This document shows positions 9,476-17,959 of a stretch of 64,000 nt of DNA, one piece after another (the first letter of the stretch is position 1; each line of letters starts with the position of its first letter). A program made the position numbers and the translations under genes. Under the pieces are notes generated by a model. It made no database searches. It saw only the letters and a program-made list of their open reading frames with translations, and was not told where the DNA came from. The stretch is from NCBI RefSeq assembly GCF_014641555.1, contig NZ_BMHY01000023.1, positions 1 to 64,000 of the forward strand, written 5' to 3'. The stretch comes from Paenibacillus radicis (ex Gao et al. 2016). Lineage in GTDB: Bacteria; Bacillota; Bacilli; Paenibacillales; Paenibacillaceae.

Positions 9476-9495
9476 CGCTTCCCTGCAGGGAAGCG
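9476..9495. repeat. Perfect 20-bp palindrome upstream of murB
   Basis: CGCTTCCCTG is followed directly by its reverse complement CAGGGAAGCG. Such a symmetric site could bind a dimeric regulator or form a cruciform or RNA stem. Its position 180 bp before murB makes a role in murB-murA expression possible but unproven. Confidence 0.6.
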
Positions 9496-9673
9496 AAGGG
9501 ATGGGCTGCTGTCACACTCGGGCTGCGCTGGGCATAGGATACTCTATAAATCGTGACCATCACCCGTTCGGGCCCGGTTACTGTAAACGCAGTCCGTATT
9601 CGGCGGCTTTTACGCCGCAGAAGCGGCAGCGAAATCCATCCTTCATCAAGGAAGCATAAGGAGGTACGACCCC

Positions 9674-10579
9674 ATGAAAACATTTATAGCCGAGCTGGAA
9701 AAAGCCGGTTTGGGCCAACTGCTGTTCGATGAGCCGCTGGCCAAACATACAACGTGGAAAATCGGCGGTCCCGCCGATCTGATGCTGATCCCGGCAGGAA
9801 AAGACGAACTCGTGTCGGCCATCCGATTGCTTCATAAGCATGGCATCCCGTGGACCTCTCTGGGCCGCGGCTCCAATATGCTGGTGAGCGACAAAGGAAT
9901 TCGCGGCGTTGTCATTAAACCCCGTGACGGACTCGATTATGTGCGCTTTGATGGAAATCTTGTTCATGCTGGAGCAGGCTATTCCTTTATCAAGCTTGCC
10001 GTTATGACCAGCAAGGAAGGGCTTAGCGGACTGGAATTCGCAGGGGGTATTCCCGGCACGGTAGGCGGAGCCGTCTACATGAACGCAGGCGCGCACGGAT
10101 CCGATGTATCACGTATTTTTAGATCAGCTGAAGTTGTGACGGAAACAGGTGAAGTTATTCGTTACGAACGCGAGGAAATGCAGTTTGCCTATCGTCATTC
10201 CATTCTTCATGAGAAGAAAGGGCTGGTTCTTGAGGCGACCTTTGAACTTGCCCCAGGCGACCGGCAGGAGATTTCTGCAGCGCTGGCAGAGCACAAGGAA
10301 AGACGGCTGCGTACACAGCCGCTGCAATTGCCTTGCTGCGGCAGCGTTTTCCGCAATCCGACTGGCGATCACGCCGCAAGATTAATTGAAGCGGCTGGAT
10401 TGAAAGGGGCTCGGTTTGGAGGCGCGGAAGTTTCGGAGCTTCATTCGAATTTCATCATCAATACCGGGCAAGCGACAGCTGAAGATGTTCTCACCCTCAT
10501 GTCACATATCCAAGGCACGATTCAGGACCGGTACGGCGTTTCGTTAATACCGGAAGTATTGGTGGTGGGTGAGCGGTAA
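9674..10579 (+). CDS. murB: UDP-N-acetylenolpyruvoylglucosamine reductase
   Basis: MurB is the FAD-dependent enzyme that reduces UDP-GlcNAc-enolpyruvate to UDP-MurNAc with NADPH. The product is 301 residues (303 in B. subtilis). FAD-binding blocks GRGSNMLVSD (64-73) and GIPGTVGGAV (125-134) are present. So are the catalytic serine S224 in CGSVFRNP and the C-terminal glutamate E294 in IPEV. A strong AAGGAGGT precedes the ATG. It lies 15 bp before murA, whose product makes MurB's substrate, so the two steps are co-expressed. Confidence 0.95.
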   Translation: MKTFIAELEKAGLGQLLFDEPLAKHTTWKIGGPADLMLIPAGKDELVSAIRLLHKHGIPWTSLGRGSNMLVSDKGIRGVVIKPRDGLDYVRFDGNLVHAGAGYSFIKLAVMTSKEGLSGLEFAGGIPGTVGGAVYMNAGAHGSDVSRIFRSAEVVTETGEVIRYEREEMQFAYRHSILHEKKGLVLEATFELAPGDRQEISAALAEHKERRLRTQPLQLPCCGSVFRNPTGDHAARLIEAAGLKGARFGGAEVSELHSNFIINTGQATAEDVLTLMSHIQGTIQDRYGVSLIPEVLVVGER

Positions 10580-10594
10580 TTCGGAGGTGATACA

Positions 10595-11872
10595 TTGGAC
10601 AAATTGGTGATTGAAGGCGGGAAACCACTCTCAGGATCCATTGTTATCCAAGGAGCGAAAAATGCCGCTTTGCCGATATTGGCAGCCAGTCTGTTAGCGG
10701 ATGGCACAACGACGATTGATCATGTGCCTAAGCTGCTGGATATCGAGGTCATGCTTAACATTTTGCGCGAATTAGGATGCCGCGCCGAGCATATTGGGGA
10801 TACGGTCGTATTAGATACGGAAGCCGCTCATACCTCTCATGTGCCGGAGTCGTTAATGGGACAGATGCGATCTTCTATTTTTTTAATGGGTCCATTGCTA
10901 GCAAGATTCGGAGAAGTTCAGGTATATCAACCCGGCGGCTGCGCAATTGGCGAACGGAAAATTGATCTTCATTTGCAAGGGCTTGAAGCGCTAGGCGCGG
11001 AGATCGAGGAATTGGGCAATCGAATCATTTGCAGAGCGGATAAACTGTACGGCGCTGACATTCATTTGAGCTTCCCGAGCGTAGGTGCGACGGAGAACAT
11101 TATGATGGCTGCCGTGCTGGCTGAAGGAAGGACGACGATCAGCAACGCTGCGAGAGAGCCGGAAATTCAAGATTTGCAGCGTTTTCTGAACACGATGGGC
11201 GCGAAAATCATCGGTGCCGGCACAGATACGATTACGATCGAAGGGGTACAGTCGCTTAAGCCGTGCCGGTATAAGGTTATTCCCGATCGAATTGTCGCCG
11301 GTACAATCATGGTGGCCGCAGCAGCTACACGCGGTCAGGTAACGCTGCAAAACACGAATCCGGCGCATTTGACTTCCTTAATTCATGTGCTTCGACGCGC
11401 AGGTGTTCAAATCGTCGTTGACGGTGATATAATTAAAGTCGGCAGCGCCTCCAGACCGAAAGCGGTCGAACGGATCGTTACCTCTCCGTATCCGGCATTT
11501 CCGACCGATCTTCAGTCTCAGGTCATGGTGCTGTTGACTTTAGCCGACGGCGTCAGCATCCTGAAGGAGACGATCTTTGAAGGCCGGCTGAAGCATGTCG
11601 ATGAATTGAGCCGAATGGGCGCTGACATCCGGGTGGATCTCAATGCCGCCATCATTCGCGGAGTTCCCCGGTTGTATGGAGCTACCGTCGAAGCGACGGA
11701 CTTGAGAGCGGGAGCTGCACTTGTCATTGCAGGATTGGCTGCGAACGGCAAGACGGTCGTTGAGCAAGTTCATCACATCGACCGCGGCTATGACCGGATC
11801 GAGTCTATGCTTTCTCGTCTTGGAGCAAGAATTACCCGGAATTCCCCGGTACCTAACAATCTTACGAACTAG
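10595..11872 (+). CDS. murA: UDP-N-acetylglucosamine 1-carboxyvinyltransferase
   Basis: MurA carries out the committed step of murein synthesis, adding enolpyruvate from PEP to UDP-GlcNAc. The product is 425 residues. K22-N23 in GAKNAALP and the catalytic loop YQPGGCAIGE with C116 are intact, so fosfomycin sensitivity is expected of the enzyme itself. Translation begins at TTG, preceded by GGAGGTGAT. Firmicutes often carry two MurA paralogues; whether this is the MurA or MurZ type cannot be decided here. A bulged hairpin follows the stop. Confidence 0.94.
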   Translation: MDKLVIEGGKPLSGSIVIQGAKNAALPILAASLLADGTTTIDHVPKLLDIEVMLNILRELGCRAEHIGDTVVLDTEAAHTSHVPESLMGQMRSSIFLMGPLLARFGEVQVYQPGGCAIGERKIDLHLQGLEALGAEIEELGNRIICRADKLYGADIHLSFPSVGATENIMMAAVLAEGRTTISNAAREPEIQDLQRFLNTMGAKIIGAGTDTITIEGVQSLKPCRYKVIPDRIVAGTIMVAAAATRGQVTLQNTNPAHLTSLIHVLRRAGVQIVVDGDIIKVGSASRPKAVERIVTSPYPAFPTDLQSQVMVLLTLADGVSILKETIFEGRLKHVDELSRMGADIRVDLNAAIIRGVPRLYGATVEATDLRAGAALVIAGLAANGKTVVEQVHHIDRGYDRIESMLSRLGARITRNSPVPNNLTN

Positions 11873-11891
11873 TTTTCGAAACGATCATATA

Positions 11892-11926
11892 CCGGATCCC
11901 GCCAAGCTGGGGGACCGGATGTTTTT
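11892..11926 (+). terminator. Candidate terminator after murA
   Basis: CCGG-A-TCCC (11892-11900) pairs with GGGA-CCGG (11911-11918) with one bulged A. GATGTTTTTATGG follows. The T run ends about 20 bases before the divIB start, so read-through into divIB is likely to be only partly blocked. Confidence 0.5.
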
Positions 11927-11946
11927 ATGGAAAGAAGGGACAAGCT

Positions 11947-12702
11947 TTGAGTGTTCAGATGCCTGTGCTGAAACAACCGGAACGCCCGAAAAAAGGCAGC
12001 CGAAAGCTGCTGTCTGTTCTTCTTTTACTTTTTATAGTTATTTTAGCCGTCTTATTTTTTAATTCTTCGATTAGCAAAATCTCATCGATCGAAGTGACCG
12101 GGGCACAATATGCAACGGTAGCTGAAGTCGAGCAAGCTGCAGACATCGAAGTAGGCGAAGCGTTTTTCGGCGTTTCCAAGGAAAGAATTGAAAACCGCGT
12201 TCGCGCTTTGAAGCCGATTGACGAAGTAGTCGTGGAGAAGCGTTTTCCAGGGGCTGTGAAAATTTCGGTTAAAGAGCATCCGGTTGTCGCGTTCGAAATC
12301 GGCTCGGAAGGCAATATGACCGCGATTATGTCCAATGGCACGAACGTAACGGCAATCAGCAATGATGTGCTTCTGGACAAGCCTGTGCTTTCCGGCTGGG
12401 CGAAGGACGACCCACTCCGCATGGATTTGACGAAGCAGTTGGGCAAAATTTCGGCCAAGCAGCTCTCTGATTTATCGGAAATTATTCCTTACCCGTCCAA
12501 GGCGTATCCGGACCGGATCAAAATTTATACGAGAACCAAATTTGAGGTCGTCACATCGATTTCCGTGCTGGAAAACAAGATCGAGGCGTTAAACGCAGTC
12601 ATCGAAACGCAGGAGCCGGGCAAGATCACGATGCTTTTGGCGGATACTTATGTCCCGTTTGATGGAAACTCTACTGAAAATATGGAAACAGATCAAAAAT
12701 AG
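11947..12702 (+). CDS. divIB: Cell division protein DivIB/FtsQ
   Basis: DivIB is a bitopic divisome protein that, with DivIC and FtsL, activates septal murein synthesis. The 251 residues show a short cytoplasmic tail, one transmembrane segment at about 21-40, a POTRA domain at about 45-120 (SSIEVTGAQYATVAEV...) and a C-terminal beta domain. The TTG at 11947 is preceded by AAGGGA six bases upstream. An ATG four codons later is the alternative start. It sits between murA and ftsA as in other bacilli, but the ylxW/ylxX/sbp genes found there in B. subtilis are missing. Confidence 0.9.
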   Translation: MSVQMPVLKQPERPKKGSRKLLSVLLLLFIVILAVLFFNSSISKISSIEVTGAQYATVAEVEQAADIEVGEAFFGVSKERIENRVRALKPIDEVVVEKRFPGAVKISVKEHPVVAFEIGSEGNMTAIMSNGTNVTAISNDVLLDKPVLSGWAKDDPLRMDLTKQLGKISAKQLSDLSEIIPYPSKAYPDRIKIYTRTKFEVVTSISVLENKIEALNAVIETQEPGKITMLLADTYVPFDGNSTENMETDQK

Positions 12703-12762
12703 ACTACTCAATAGCTTCAAAGAATGGTAGAATTTTAATTGTCAATCATTTTAATTGCAGAC

Positions 12763-12869
12763 TTGACACCAACGGATCGAGGAGCGCTAAAAATGCGCTT
12801 TTCGGGCATTAAAATAAGAGTTATGAAAATTTTGTTGAAAAAAGAGGGAAAATATCAACTACGTTGAAT
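12763..12869 (+). promoter_or_regulatory. ftsA-ftsZ promoter region with candidate sigma-H site
   Basis: AGAGGGAAA (12843-12851), 11 bases, then GTTGAAT (12863-12869) matches the sigma-H pattern RNAGGAWWW-N11/12-RNNGAAT with one mismatch. B. subtilis ftsAZ is known to have a sigma-H promoter for polar septation, which supports the reading. A TTGACA at 12763-12768 has only a weak -10 match (around 12787-12793). It is followed by a small AGCGC/GCGCT hairpin at 12783-12799. Confidence 0.55.
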
Positions 12870-12943
12870 ATGTAGAAAGACGTTTAGGCTAGGCCATTCT
12901 ATTTGAAGCTAAATTTTATTTGTTGAAACGGAGGTGCCGCGGG

Positions 12944-14185
12944 TTGAGCAGCAACGACATCATCGTCAGTTTGGACATCGGTACATCCAAAGTTCGTGCT
13001 ATTATTGGCGAGATTAACAATGGAGCCATTAATATTATTGGAGTTGGATCTGCCGACTCGGAGGGTATTCGCAAAGGAGCAATTGTAGATATTGACCAAA
13101 CCGTTCAATCGATACGCAATGCGGTAGAGCATGCGGAGCGAATGGTGGGCATTCAAATATCAGACGTTTATGTCGGCATACAGGGCAATCATATTGGCTT
13201 GCAGACAAATCGTGGCGTCGTTGCCGTATCCAATGAGGATCGTGAAATAGGCGAAGAAGATATCGAACGCGTCGTTCAGGCGGCTAAAGTGGTCGCGCTA
13301 CCACCAGAGCGAGAGATTATTAATTTGGTTCCCAAGCAATTTTTGGTCGATGGACTCGAAGGCATTTCGGATCCGACCGGCATGATTGGTGTACGTCTTG
13401 AAGTTGAAGCAACCGTTGTAACCGGTGCGAAAACGGCCATACATAATTTAATGAGATGCGTGGAAAAGGCCGGTCTGCGGATTAAAAGCGTTATTCTTAT
13501 GTCACTTGCGTCGGGCGTTATGTCGCTGACGAAGGACGAGAAGACGATCGGTACGGTATTGACCGATATCGGTGCAGGTTCAACGACGATTACGATCTAC
13601 GAGCAGGGCGGGTTGGCAGCCACTGCTACGTTGCCGATCGGCGGCGAGTACGTGACGAACGATATTGCTTACGGTTTGCGTACGCAAAGCGATCAAGCGG
13701 AGAAGATCAAGCTGAAGTACGGCTGTGCTTTTGTGAGCGACGCGGCTGAGGACGTGAAGTTCAAAGTGACCCGTATGGGCAGCAACCTGGAGAAGGAATT
13801 TTCGCAGGTTGATTTGGCGAGCATTATTGAACCGCGCATGCAGGAGATTTTTCAGCTGGTCCAGCAGGAAGTTGTTCGTCTCGGCTATGGCGATAAAGTG
13901 AACGGCTATGTATTGACAGGCGGATCGGTATCGATGCCGGGTACGCTTGCACTCGCACAAGCCGAACTGGAATCTACCGTTCGCATCGCGTTGCCGGATT
14001 ATATCGGCGTTCGCGACCCGGCTTTCAGCAGCGGGGTAGGTATGATTCAATACGTCTCGAAATATATGGGAGCACGTGGATCAAGTACAGTGAAGAAAAC
14101 GACTAAAAGCAAGACGGGTTCCACCGCTTCATCCAAACCCGGTATGTTCGAACGGATAAAAAGCATGTTTAACGAATTTATTTGA
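12944..14185 (+). CDS. ftsA: Cell division protein FtsA
   Basis: FtsA is the actin-fold protein that tethers FtsZ to the membrane and recruits other divisome proteins. From the TTG at 12944 the product is 413 residues and begins SSNDIIVSLDIGTSK, with the phosphate-1 loop DIGTSK near residues 11-16. The further ATPase-fold motif TDIGAGSTTI and the SHS2 region are present. The C-terminal FERIKSMFNEFI is an amphipathic membrane-targeting helix. I chose 12944 rather than an upstream in-frame TTG at 12920 because GGAGGTG ends eight bases before it. It overlaps no gene and is 15 bp before ftsZ. Confidence 0.94.
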   Translation: MSSNDIIVSLDIGTSKVRAIIGEINNGAINIIGVGSADSEGIRKGAIVDIDQTVQSIRNAVEHAERMVGIQISDVYVGIQGNHIGLQTNRGVVAVSNEDREIGEEDIERVVQAAKVVALPPEREIINLVPKQFLVDGLEGISDPTGMIGVRLEVEATVVTGAKTAIHNLMRCVEKAGLRIKSVILMSLASGVMSLTKDEKTIGTVLTDIGAGSTTITIYEQGGLAATATLPIGGEYVTNDIAYGLRTQSDQAEKIKLKYGCAFVSDAAEDVKFKVTRMGSNLEKEFSQVDLASIIEPRMQEIFQLVQQEVVRLGYGDKVNGYVLTGGSVSMPGTLALAQAELESTVRIALPDYIGVRDPAFSSGVGMIQYVSKYMGARGSSTVKKTTKSKTGSTASSKPGMFERIKSMFNEFI

Positions 14186-14200
14186 TCGGGGGAAATGATG

Positions 14201-15328
14201 ATGTTGGAGTTCGATTTGGATTTGGAGCAGCTTGCCCAAATCAAAGTAATAGGTGTTGGCGGCGGCGGAAGCAATGCCGTAAATCGAATGATCGAGAACG
14301 GCGTCAAGGGCGTCGAATTTATAACGGTTAATACGGATGCTCAAGCGCTGAATCTGGCAAAATCGGAGCATAAGCTGCAAATCGGCGATAAGCTGACTCG
14401 CGGCCTAGGCGCTGGCGCAAATCCGGAGGTTGGCAAGAAAGCCGCTGAAGAATCCCGTGAGCTTGTCATCAGTCAGCTGAAGGGCTCGGATATGGTATTC
14501 GTAACGGCAGGTATGGGCGGCGGCACGGGTACAGGCGCAGCGCCTGTTATCGCTGAAATCGCCCGCGAATGCGGTGCTTTGACCGTTGGCGTTGTTACTC
14601 GTCCGTTCACCTTCGAAGGCCGTAAACGTTCTGCTCAAGCAGAGCTCGGCATTGAAGCGTTGAAGGAAAAAGTCGACACGCTGATCGTTATTCCGAATGA
14701 TCGCTTACTTGAAATCGTCGATAAGAAAACCCCGATGCTGGAAGCATTCCGCGAAGCGGACAACGTGCTTCGCCAAGCCGTACAGGGTATTTCTGACTTG
14801 ATTCAAGTTCCTGGCTTGATCAACCTCGACTTTGCCGACGTGAAGACAATCATGACGGAGCGCGGCTCGGCCCTGATGGGTATCGGCATCGCAACCGGTG
14901 AGAACCGCGCGGCGGAAGCAGCGAAAAAAGCAATCATGAGCCCGTTGCTAGAAACATCCATCGATGGCGCACGCGGCGTTATTATGAATATTACAGGCGG
15001 CAGCAACCTGTCTCTGTACGAAGTCAACGAAGCGGCTGAAATCGTTATTTCGGCTTCCGATCCGGAAGTAAATATGATCTTTGGTGCGATTATCGACGAA
15101 GAGCTGAAGGATGAGATCAAAGTAACGGTTATCGCAACTGGCTTTGAACACAAACCATCCGCAGCAGTACGTCGTGCGGCTTCTCCGCAAGCCGAGCCTG
15201 AAGCGCGTCAAGCAGGCGCTCAGCCTTCGACTTCTACGAACAACGTAAAACCATTTGGCTCGAACACCTCGAGCGATCAGCTTGAAATTCCAGCCTTCTT
15301 GCGCAATCGCCCACGCAGCGACCGCTAG
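14201..15328 (+). CDS. ftsZ: Cell division protein FtsZ
   Basis: FtsZ is the tubulin-like GTPase that builds the division ring. The 375 residues contain the N-terminal GVGGGGSNAVNRM, the GTP signature GGGTGTG at 106-112, and the T7 synergy loop NLDFADVK at 208-215. A variable linker follows, then the C-terminal peptide LEIPAFLRNRP, which binds FtsA and SepF. Three ATGs run in tandem (14195, 14198, 14201). MLEFD from 14201 matches the family N-terminus and is best spaced from GGGGGA. Confidence 0.96.
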   Translation: MLEFDLDLEQLAQIKVIGVGGGGSNAVNRMIENGVKGVEFITVNTDAQALNLAKSEHKLQIGDKLTRGLGAGANPEVGKKAAEESRELVISQLKGSDMVFVTAGMGGGTGTGAAPVIAEIARECGALTVGVVTRPFTFEGRKRSAQAELGIEALKEKVDTLIVIPNDRLLEIVDKKTPMLEAFREADNVLRQAVQGISDLIQVPGLINLDFADVKTIMTERGSALMGIGIATGENRAAEAAKKAIMSPLLETSIDGARGVIMNITGGSNLSLYEVNEAAEIVISASDPEVNMIFGAIIDEELKDEIKVTVIATGFEHKPSAAVRRAASPQAEPEARQAGAQPSTSTNNVKPFGSNTSSDQLEIPAFLRNRPRSDR

Positions 15329-15333
15329 GTGAA

Positions 15334-15366
15334 ATGGGGACCGTCTCGGCTTGAGACGGTTCCCAT
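15334..15366 (+). terminator. First hairpin after ftsZ
   Basis: A 14-bp stem pairs 15334-15347 with 15353-15366, with CCGTCTC/GAGACGG at its core and one G-T pair. It has no T tract of its own and stands directly before a classical terminator. Confidence 0.6.
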
Positions 15367-15374
15367 TGATGTTT

Positions 15375-15423
15375 AAGACGCCTCACCATCCATTGTTAAA
15401 TGGGTTGGGGGGGCGTCTTTTTT
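15375..15423 (+). terminator. Intrinsic terminator of the division cluster
   Basis: AAGACGCC (15375-15382) pairs with GGCGTCTT (15412-15419), with further pairing of CCAT/ATGG and the C-rich and G-rich segments inside. TTTTTTG follows. It marks the end of the ftsA-ftsZ transcript. Confidence 0.85.
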
Positions 15424-16071
15424 GCATGGATAGCTCAGTTCGTATTGATTAGCACACTTGATGTTTAGTTATCATCCATAGTTCACATAGTCTCGCAGTA
15501 TCGGTTTGATTCTTGACGGAAAAAAATTCGCTAATAACTGCCGATTTTTCCTTATTTATTCCCCAGACGCCTCAACGCAGCTCGATTCCGCCGAATAAGT
15601 ACACCTTTTTCTCTATTAAGAAATTGAATTCCCCCCGTGTGTACTTTCTTACCTTATATCCGAAAATCTAGTTTTTGAACAATAAAATAAAGAAAATACT
15701 TCACTACTAGCGAAATTTCATACGTCTAGGCATTTACCACCCAACGGTACTCGAACCTCCCTCAGGCGGGTCGCTGTGGACGTCACCAGTCATCACGCGA
15801 CGATTACTTCAGTGTCATTCTCATTTTACAATTCGCTTGAATCGACATAACATGCACCACGTCCCCGGCATAGCACGAACCTCTTCTTGAATTTGAAGAC
15901 CACCCTGCACGAATCTGCGGAAGGGCTCTAGGCGGGCAATTATCTATTATTGTGGCTGCATTTCACTATCTCACGGAAGCAATTTCATCTCTTATCCGTT
16001 ATGAAACTGTCGGATCAGAGTTGATGCGGTGACGCTGATGATGTTAATTAATGCCGTTTTTTATATGGATG
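15424..16071. other. Gene-free interval between ftsZ and the spoIIG operon
   Basis: About 650 bases show no frame with gene-like composition on either strand, no tRNA and no clear repeat. The sequence is AT-rich to 15720 and more GC-rich from 15740 to 15930. In B. subtilis bpr-type genes occupy this junction. Only the 3' end near 16072-16138 carries recognisable signals, listed as the spoIIG promoter. Confidence 0.6.
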
Positions 16072-16138
16072 ATCGACAAAAAAAGTTCTATCATCTCGTC
16101 ATGATTAGACAGACTTTGAAATAGGATTTGAATATACT
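16072..16138 (+). promoter_or_regulatory. Candidate Spo0A-dependent spoIIG promoter
   Basis: TAGACA (16106-16111) and TATACT (16133-16138) are separated by 21 bases. That spacing is abnormal for sigma-A but close to the 22-bp spacer known for the B. subtilis spoIIG promoter, which needs Spo0A. Two sequences resemble the 0A box TTYGACAAA: ATCGACAAA (16072-16080, one mismatch) and TTAGACAGA (16105-16113, two mismatches). The second overlaps the -35 and lies about three helical turns from the first. The predicted start of transcription lies roughly 60 bp before spoIIGA. Confidence 0.6.
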
Positions 16139-16206
16139 GATGTCAATCGTTCTCTCCGGGTGCCGGCCATCCGCTAGTGACCGGAACCGCAGCAGGAAGG
16201 TGAGCC

Positions 16207-17130
16207 ATGGCTGTTTATGTCGATGTGATGTTTTTGCGAGAGCTGCTAGTAGACGGCAGCTTGCTGCTTACGACGGCTTGGGTACGCCATATGAGAGCGA
16301 GTCCATGGCGGGTGCTGTCGGCATCGGCTATAGGCGCCTGTTACGTTGTAATGATGCTGTATCCGCAGCTGTCGGTCCTTTTTACACTTCTTGTGAAGGT
16401 GTCCGTCTCACTGCTCATGATATGGGTCGCTTTTGGATTCGTATCGCTGCAGCATTTTTTACGAAACATCGCAGCCTTCTACACGGTTAATTTCGTAGCA
16501 GCCGGTGCGATTATCGGTATTCATTATTTGTTGATGCAAGGATCGGGCGAAGTATGGCGGACCGTCAATTTTATTAAAGGCGGTATGCAGGTTGAATTGA
16601 AAATGGGTTTGATCTACTTGTTGGCAGCGTTCTGTATCGGTCTGTATATATACCGCACCGTGTTGACGCAGCGCCGGGAAAGGGAGCTGGTGCAAACTCA
16701 TCTAGCTGAAGTGATCATCTCTATTGATGAGCTGGAGCAGCGATGCATCGGTCTGGTCGATACCGGCAATCAGCTGTATGATCCGCTGACTCGAACGCCG
16801 GTCATGGTCGTAGAGGCTTCGCTCTGGTCGGAGCAGCTGCCAGCATCATGGCTGCAATGTATCCGGGAGGAACAAGTGGATCGGCTGGTAGCAGGATTAG
16901 GCGAGGATCATTTTGACTGGCAGGAAAGATTGAGGCTCGTTCCCTATCGGGGGGTAAACCGCGGGTCGCAATTTATGCTCGCTCTGAAGCCGGATTTTGT
17001 TCGGATCGAGCGGGAAGGACAGGTGTTCGTCAACAAGAAAGTGCTCGTTGGTTTAGATGGCGGCAAGCTTACGGCAGACAGCGCTTATCAAGCAATTATC
17101 CATCCGACTCTCGTTCAGAACAACCAATGA
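16207..17130 (+). CDS. spoIIGA: Sporulation sigma-E factor-processing peptidase
   Basis: SpoIIGA is the membrane aspartic protease that removes the pro-sequence of sigma-E in the mother cell. It acts after a forespore signal. The 307 residues have about five hydrophobic helices in the first 155 residues, then a soluble domain with the catalytic DTG at 185-187 (LVDTGNQLYDPLT). AGGAAGGTGAG precedes the ATG. It lies directly upstream of sigE, as in all spoIIG operons, with a 49-bp gap to the chosen sigE start. Confidence 0.94.
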   Translation: MAVYVDVMFLRELLVDGSLLLTTAWVRHMRASPWRVLSASAIGACYVVMMLYPQLSVLFTLLVKVSVSLLMIWVAFGFVSLQHFLRNIAAFYTVNFVAAGAIIGIHYLLMQGSGEVWRTVNFIKGGMQVELKMGLIYLLAAFCIGLYIYRTVLTQRRERELVQTHLAEVIISIDELEQRCIGLVDTGNQLYDPLTRTPVMVVEASLWSEQLPASWLQCIREEQVDRLVAGLGEDHFDWQERLRLVPYRGVNRGSQFMLALKPDFVRIEREGQVFVNKKVLVGLDGGKLTADSAYQAIIHPTLVQNNQ

Positions 17131-17179
17131 TCGATTGTTGCATGAGAAACCTACAACTTATTGGGGAGGGATGGGCCGG

Positions 17180-17902
17180 ATGCTCGTCAAATGGAAATTA
17201 GTCCTGCAGTTATACTATTATAGAGTTTTGATTTTATTCGGATTAAAAGGTGAACAGATCTACTATATCGGCGGCAGCGAGGCGCTCCCGCCGCCCTTGA
17301 CCCGCGAGGAAGAAGAGTATTTGCTGGATAAGCTGCCGTCCGGTGACTCGGCGATTCGTGCGATGCTGATCGAACGCAACCTGCGTCTGGTCGTATACAT
17401 TGCGCGTAAGTTTGAGAATACCGGCATTCATATCGAGGACCTCGTCTCCATTGGAGCGATCGGCCTTATTAAAGCGGTTAATACGTTTGACCCGGAGAAA
17501 AAAATTAAGCTTGCAACTTATGCATCGCGCTGTATCGAGAACGAAATCTTGATGTATTTGCGCCGTAACAGCAAGACACGTACGGAGGTTTCTTTTGACG
17601 AGCCGCTAAACATCGATTGGGATGGAAATGAGCTTCTGCTCTCCGATGTGCTGGGTACGGAGAACGATACCATTTATCGCAATATCGAGGAGCAGGTTGA
17701 CCGCAAGCTGCTTCACAAGGCGCTGGATAAGCTGTCCGAAAGAGAGCGCATTATTATGGAATTGCGCTTCGGACTGGCAGACGGCGAGGAAAAAACGCAA
17801 AAGGATGTAGCCGATTTACTGGGTATTTCTCAGTCCTATATTTCCCGCCTCGAAAAAAGAATTATTAAGCGTCTGCGCAAGGAATTTAATAAAATGGTAT
17901 AA
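17180..17902 (+). CDS. sigE: RNA polymerase sporulation sigma factor sigma-E
   Basis: Sigma-E is the early mother-cell sigma factor, made as a membrane-associated precursor. The 240 residues (239 in B. subtilis) begin with a hydrophobic pro-sequence of about 27-29 residues. The conserved YYIGGSEALPPPL follows, where processing occurs. Region 2 (NLRLVVYIARKFENTG, DLVSIGAIGLIKAV) and the region 4 helix-turn-helix (DVADLLGISQSYISRLEKR) are intact. I chose the ATG at 17180 because GGGGAGGG lies nine bases before it; the ATG at 17171 directly abuts that site. Confidence 0.96.
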   Translation: MLVKWKLVLQLYYYRVLILFGLKGEQIYYIGGSEALPPPLTREEEEYLLDKLPSGDSAIRAMLIERNLRLVVYIARKFENTGIHIEDLVSIGAIGLIKAVNTFDPEKKIKLATYASRCIENEILMYLRRNSKTRTEVSFDEPLNIDWDGNELLLSDVLGTENDTIYRNIEEQVDRKLLHKALDKLSERERIIMELRFGLADGEEKTQKDVADLLGISQSYISRLEKRIIKRLRKEFNKMV

Positions 17903-17959
17903 AAATCAAGCAGGGCGCAGGGTAGGACGGCATTGTCAGCGGAGGAATAAAAAAGGGGT

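Larger units (their letters stand above)
9217..9673. other. Non-coding, hairpin-rich stretch where murG is expected
   Basis: No frame in these 457 bases looks coding. It holds several inverted repeats: GCCGCC/GGCGGC at 9315-9330, TGGGCGT/ACGCCCA at 9344-9362 followed by TTTTGTGTTGT, a 20-bp palindrome at 9476-9495, and GCGGC/GCCGC at 9603-9618. In B. subtilis murG lies between spoVE and murB. I saw no MurG-like sequence or remnant here. Confidence 0.7.

Noticed and set aside
9248..9683. Short frames on both strands in the spoVE-murB gap as possible murG remnants
   Set aside because: None shows MurG motifs or a ribosome site, and the region is dominated by hairpins.
12763..12793. TTGACA upstream of ftsA as a standard sigma-A promoter
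   Set aside because: The -10 candidates are weak and 18-19 bases away, so it is mentioned but not claimed.
15740..15930. GC-richer patch between ftsZ and spoIIGA as a possible small RNA or gene
   Set aside because: No gene-like frame, no clear hairpin with a T run and no promoter could be seen.
16128..16490. A 120-codon plus frame starting before spoIIGA
   Set aside because: It overlaps spoIIGA out of frame, and its composition is typical of an off-frame reading.
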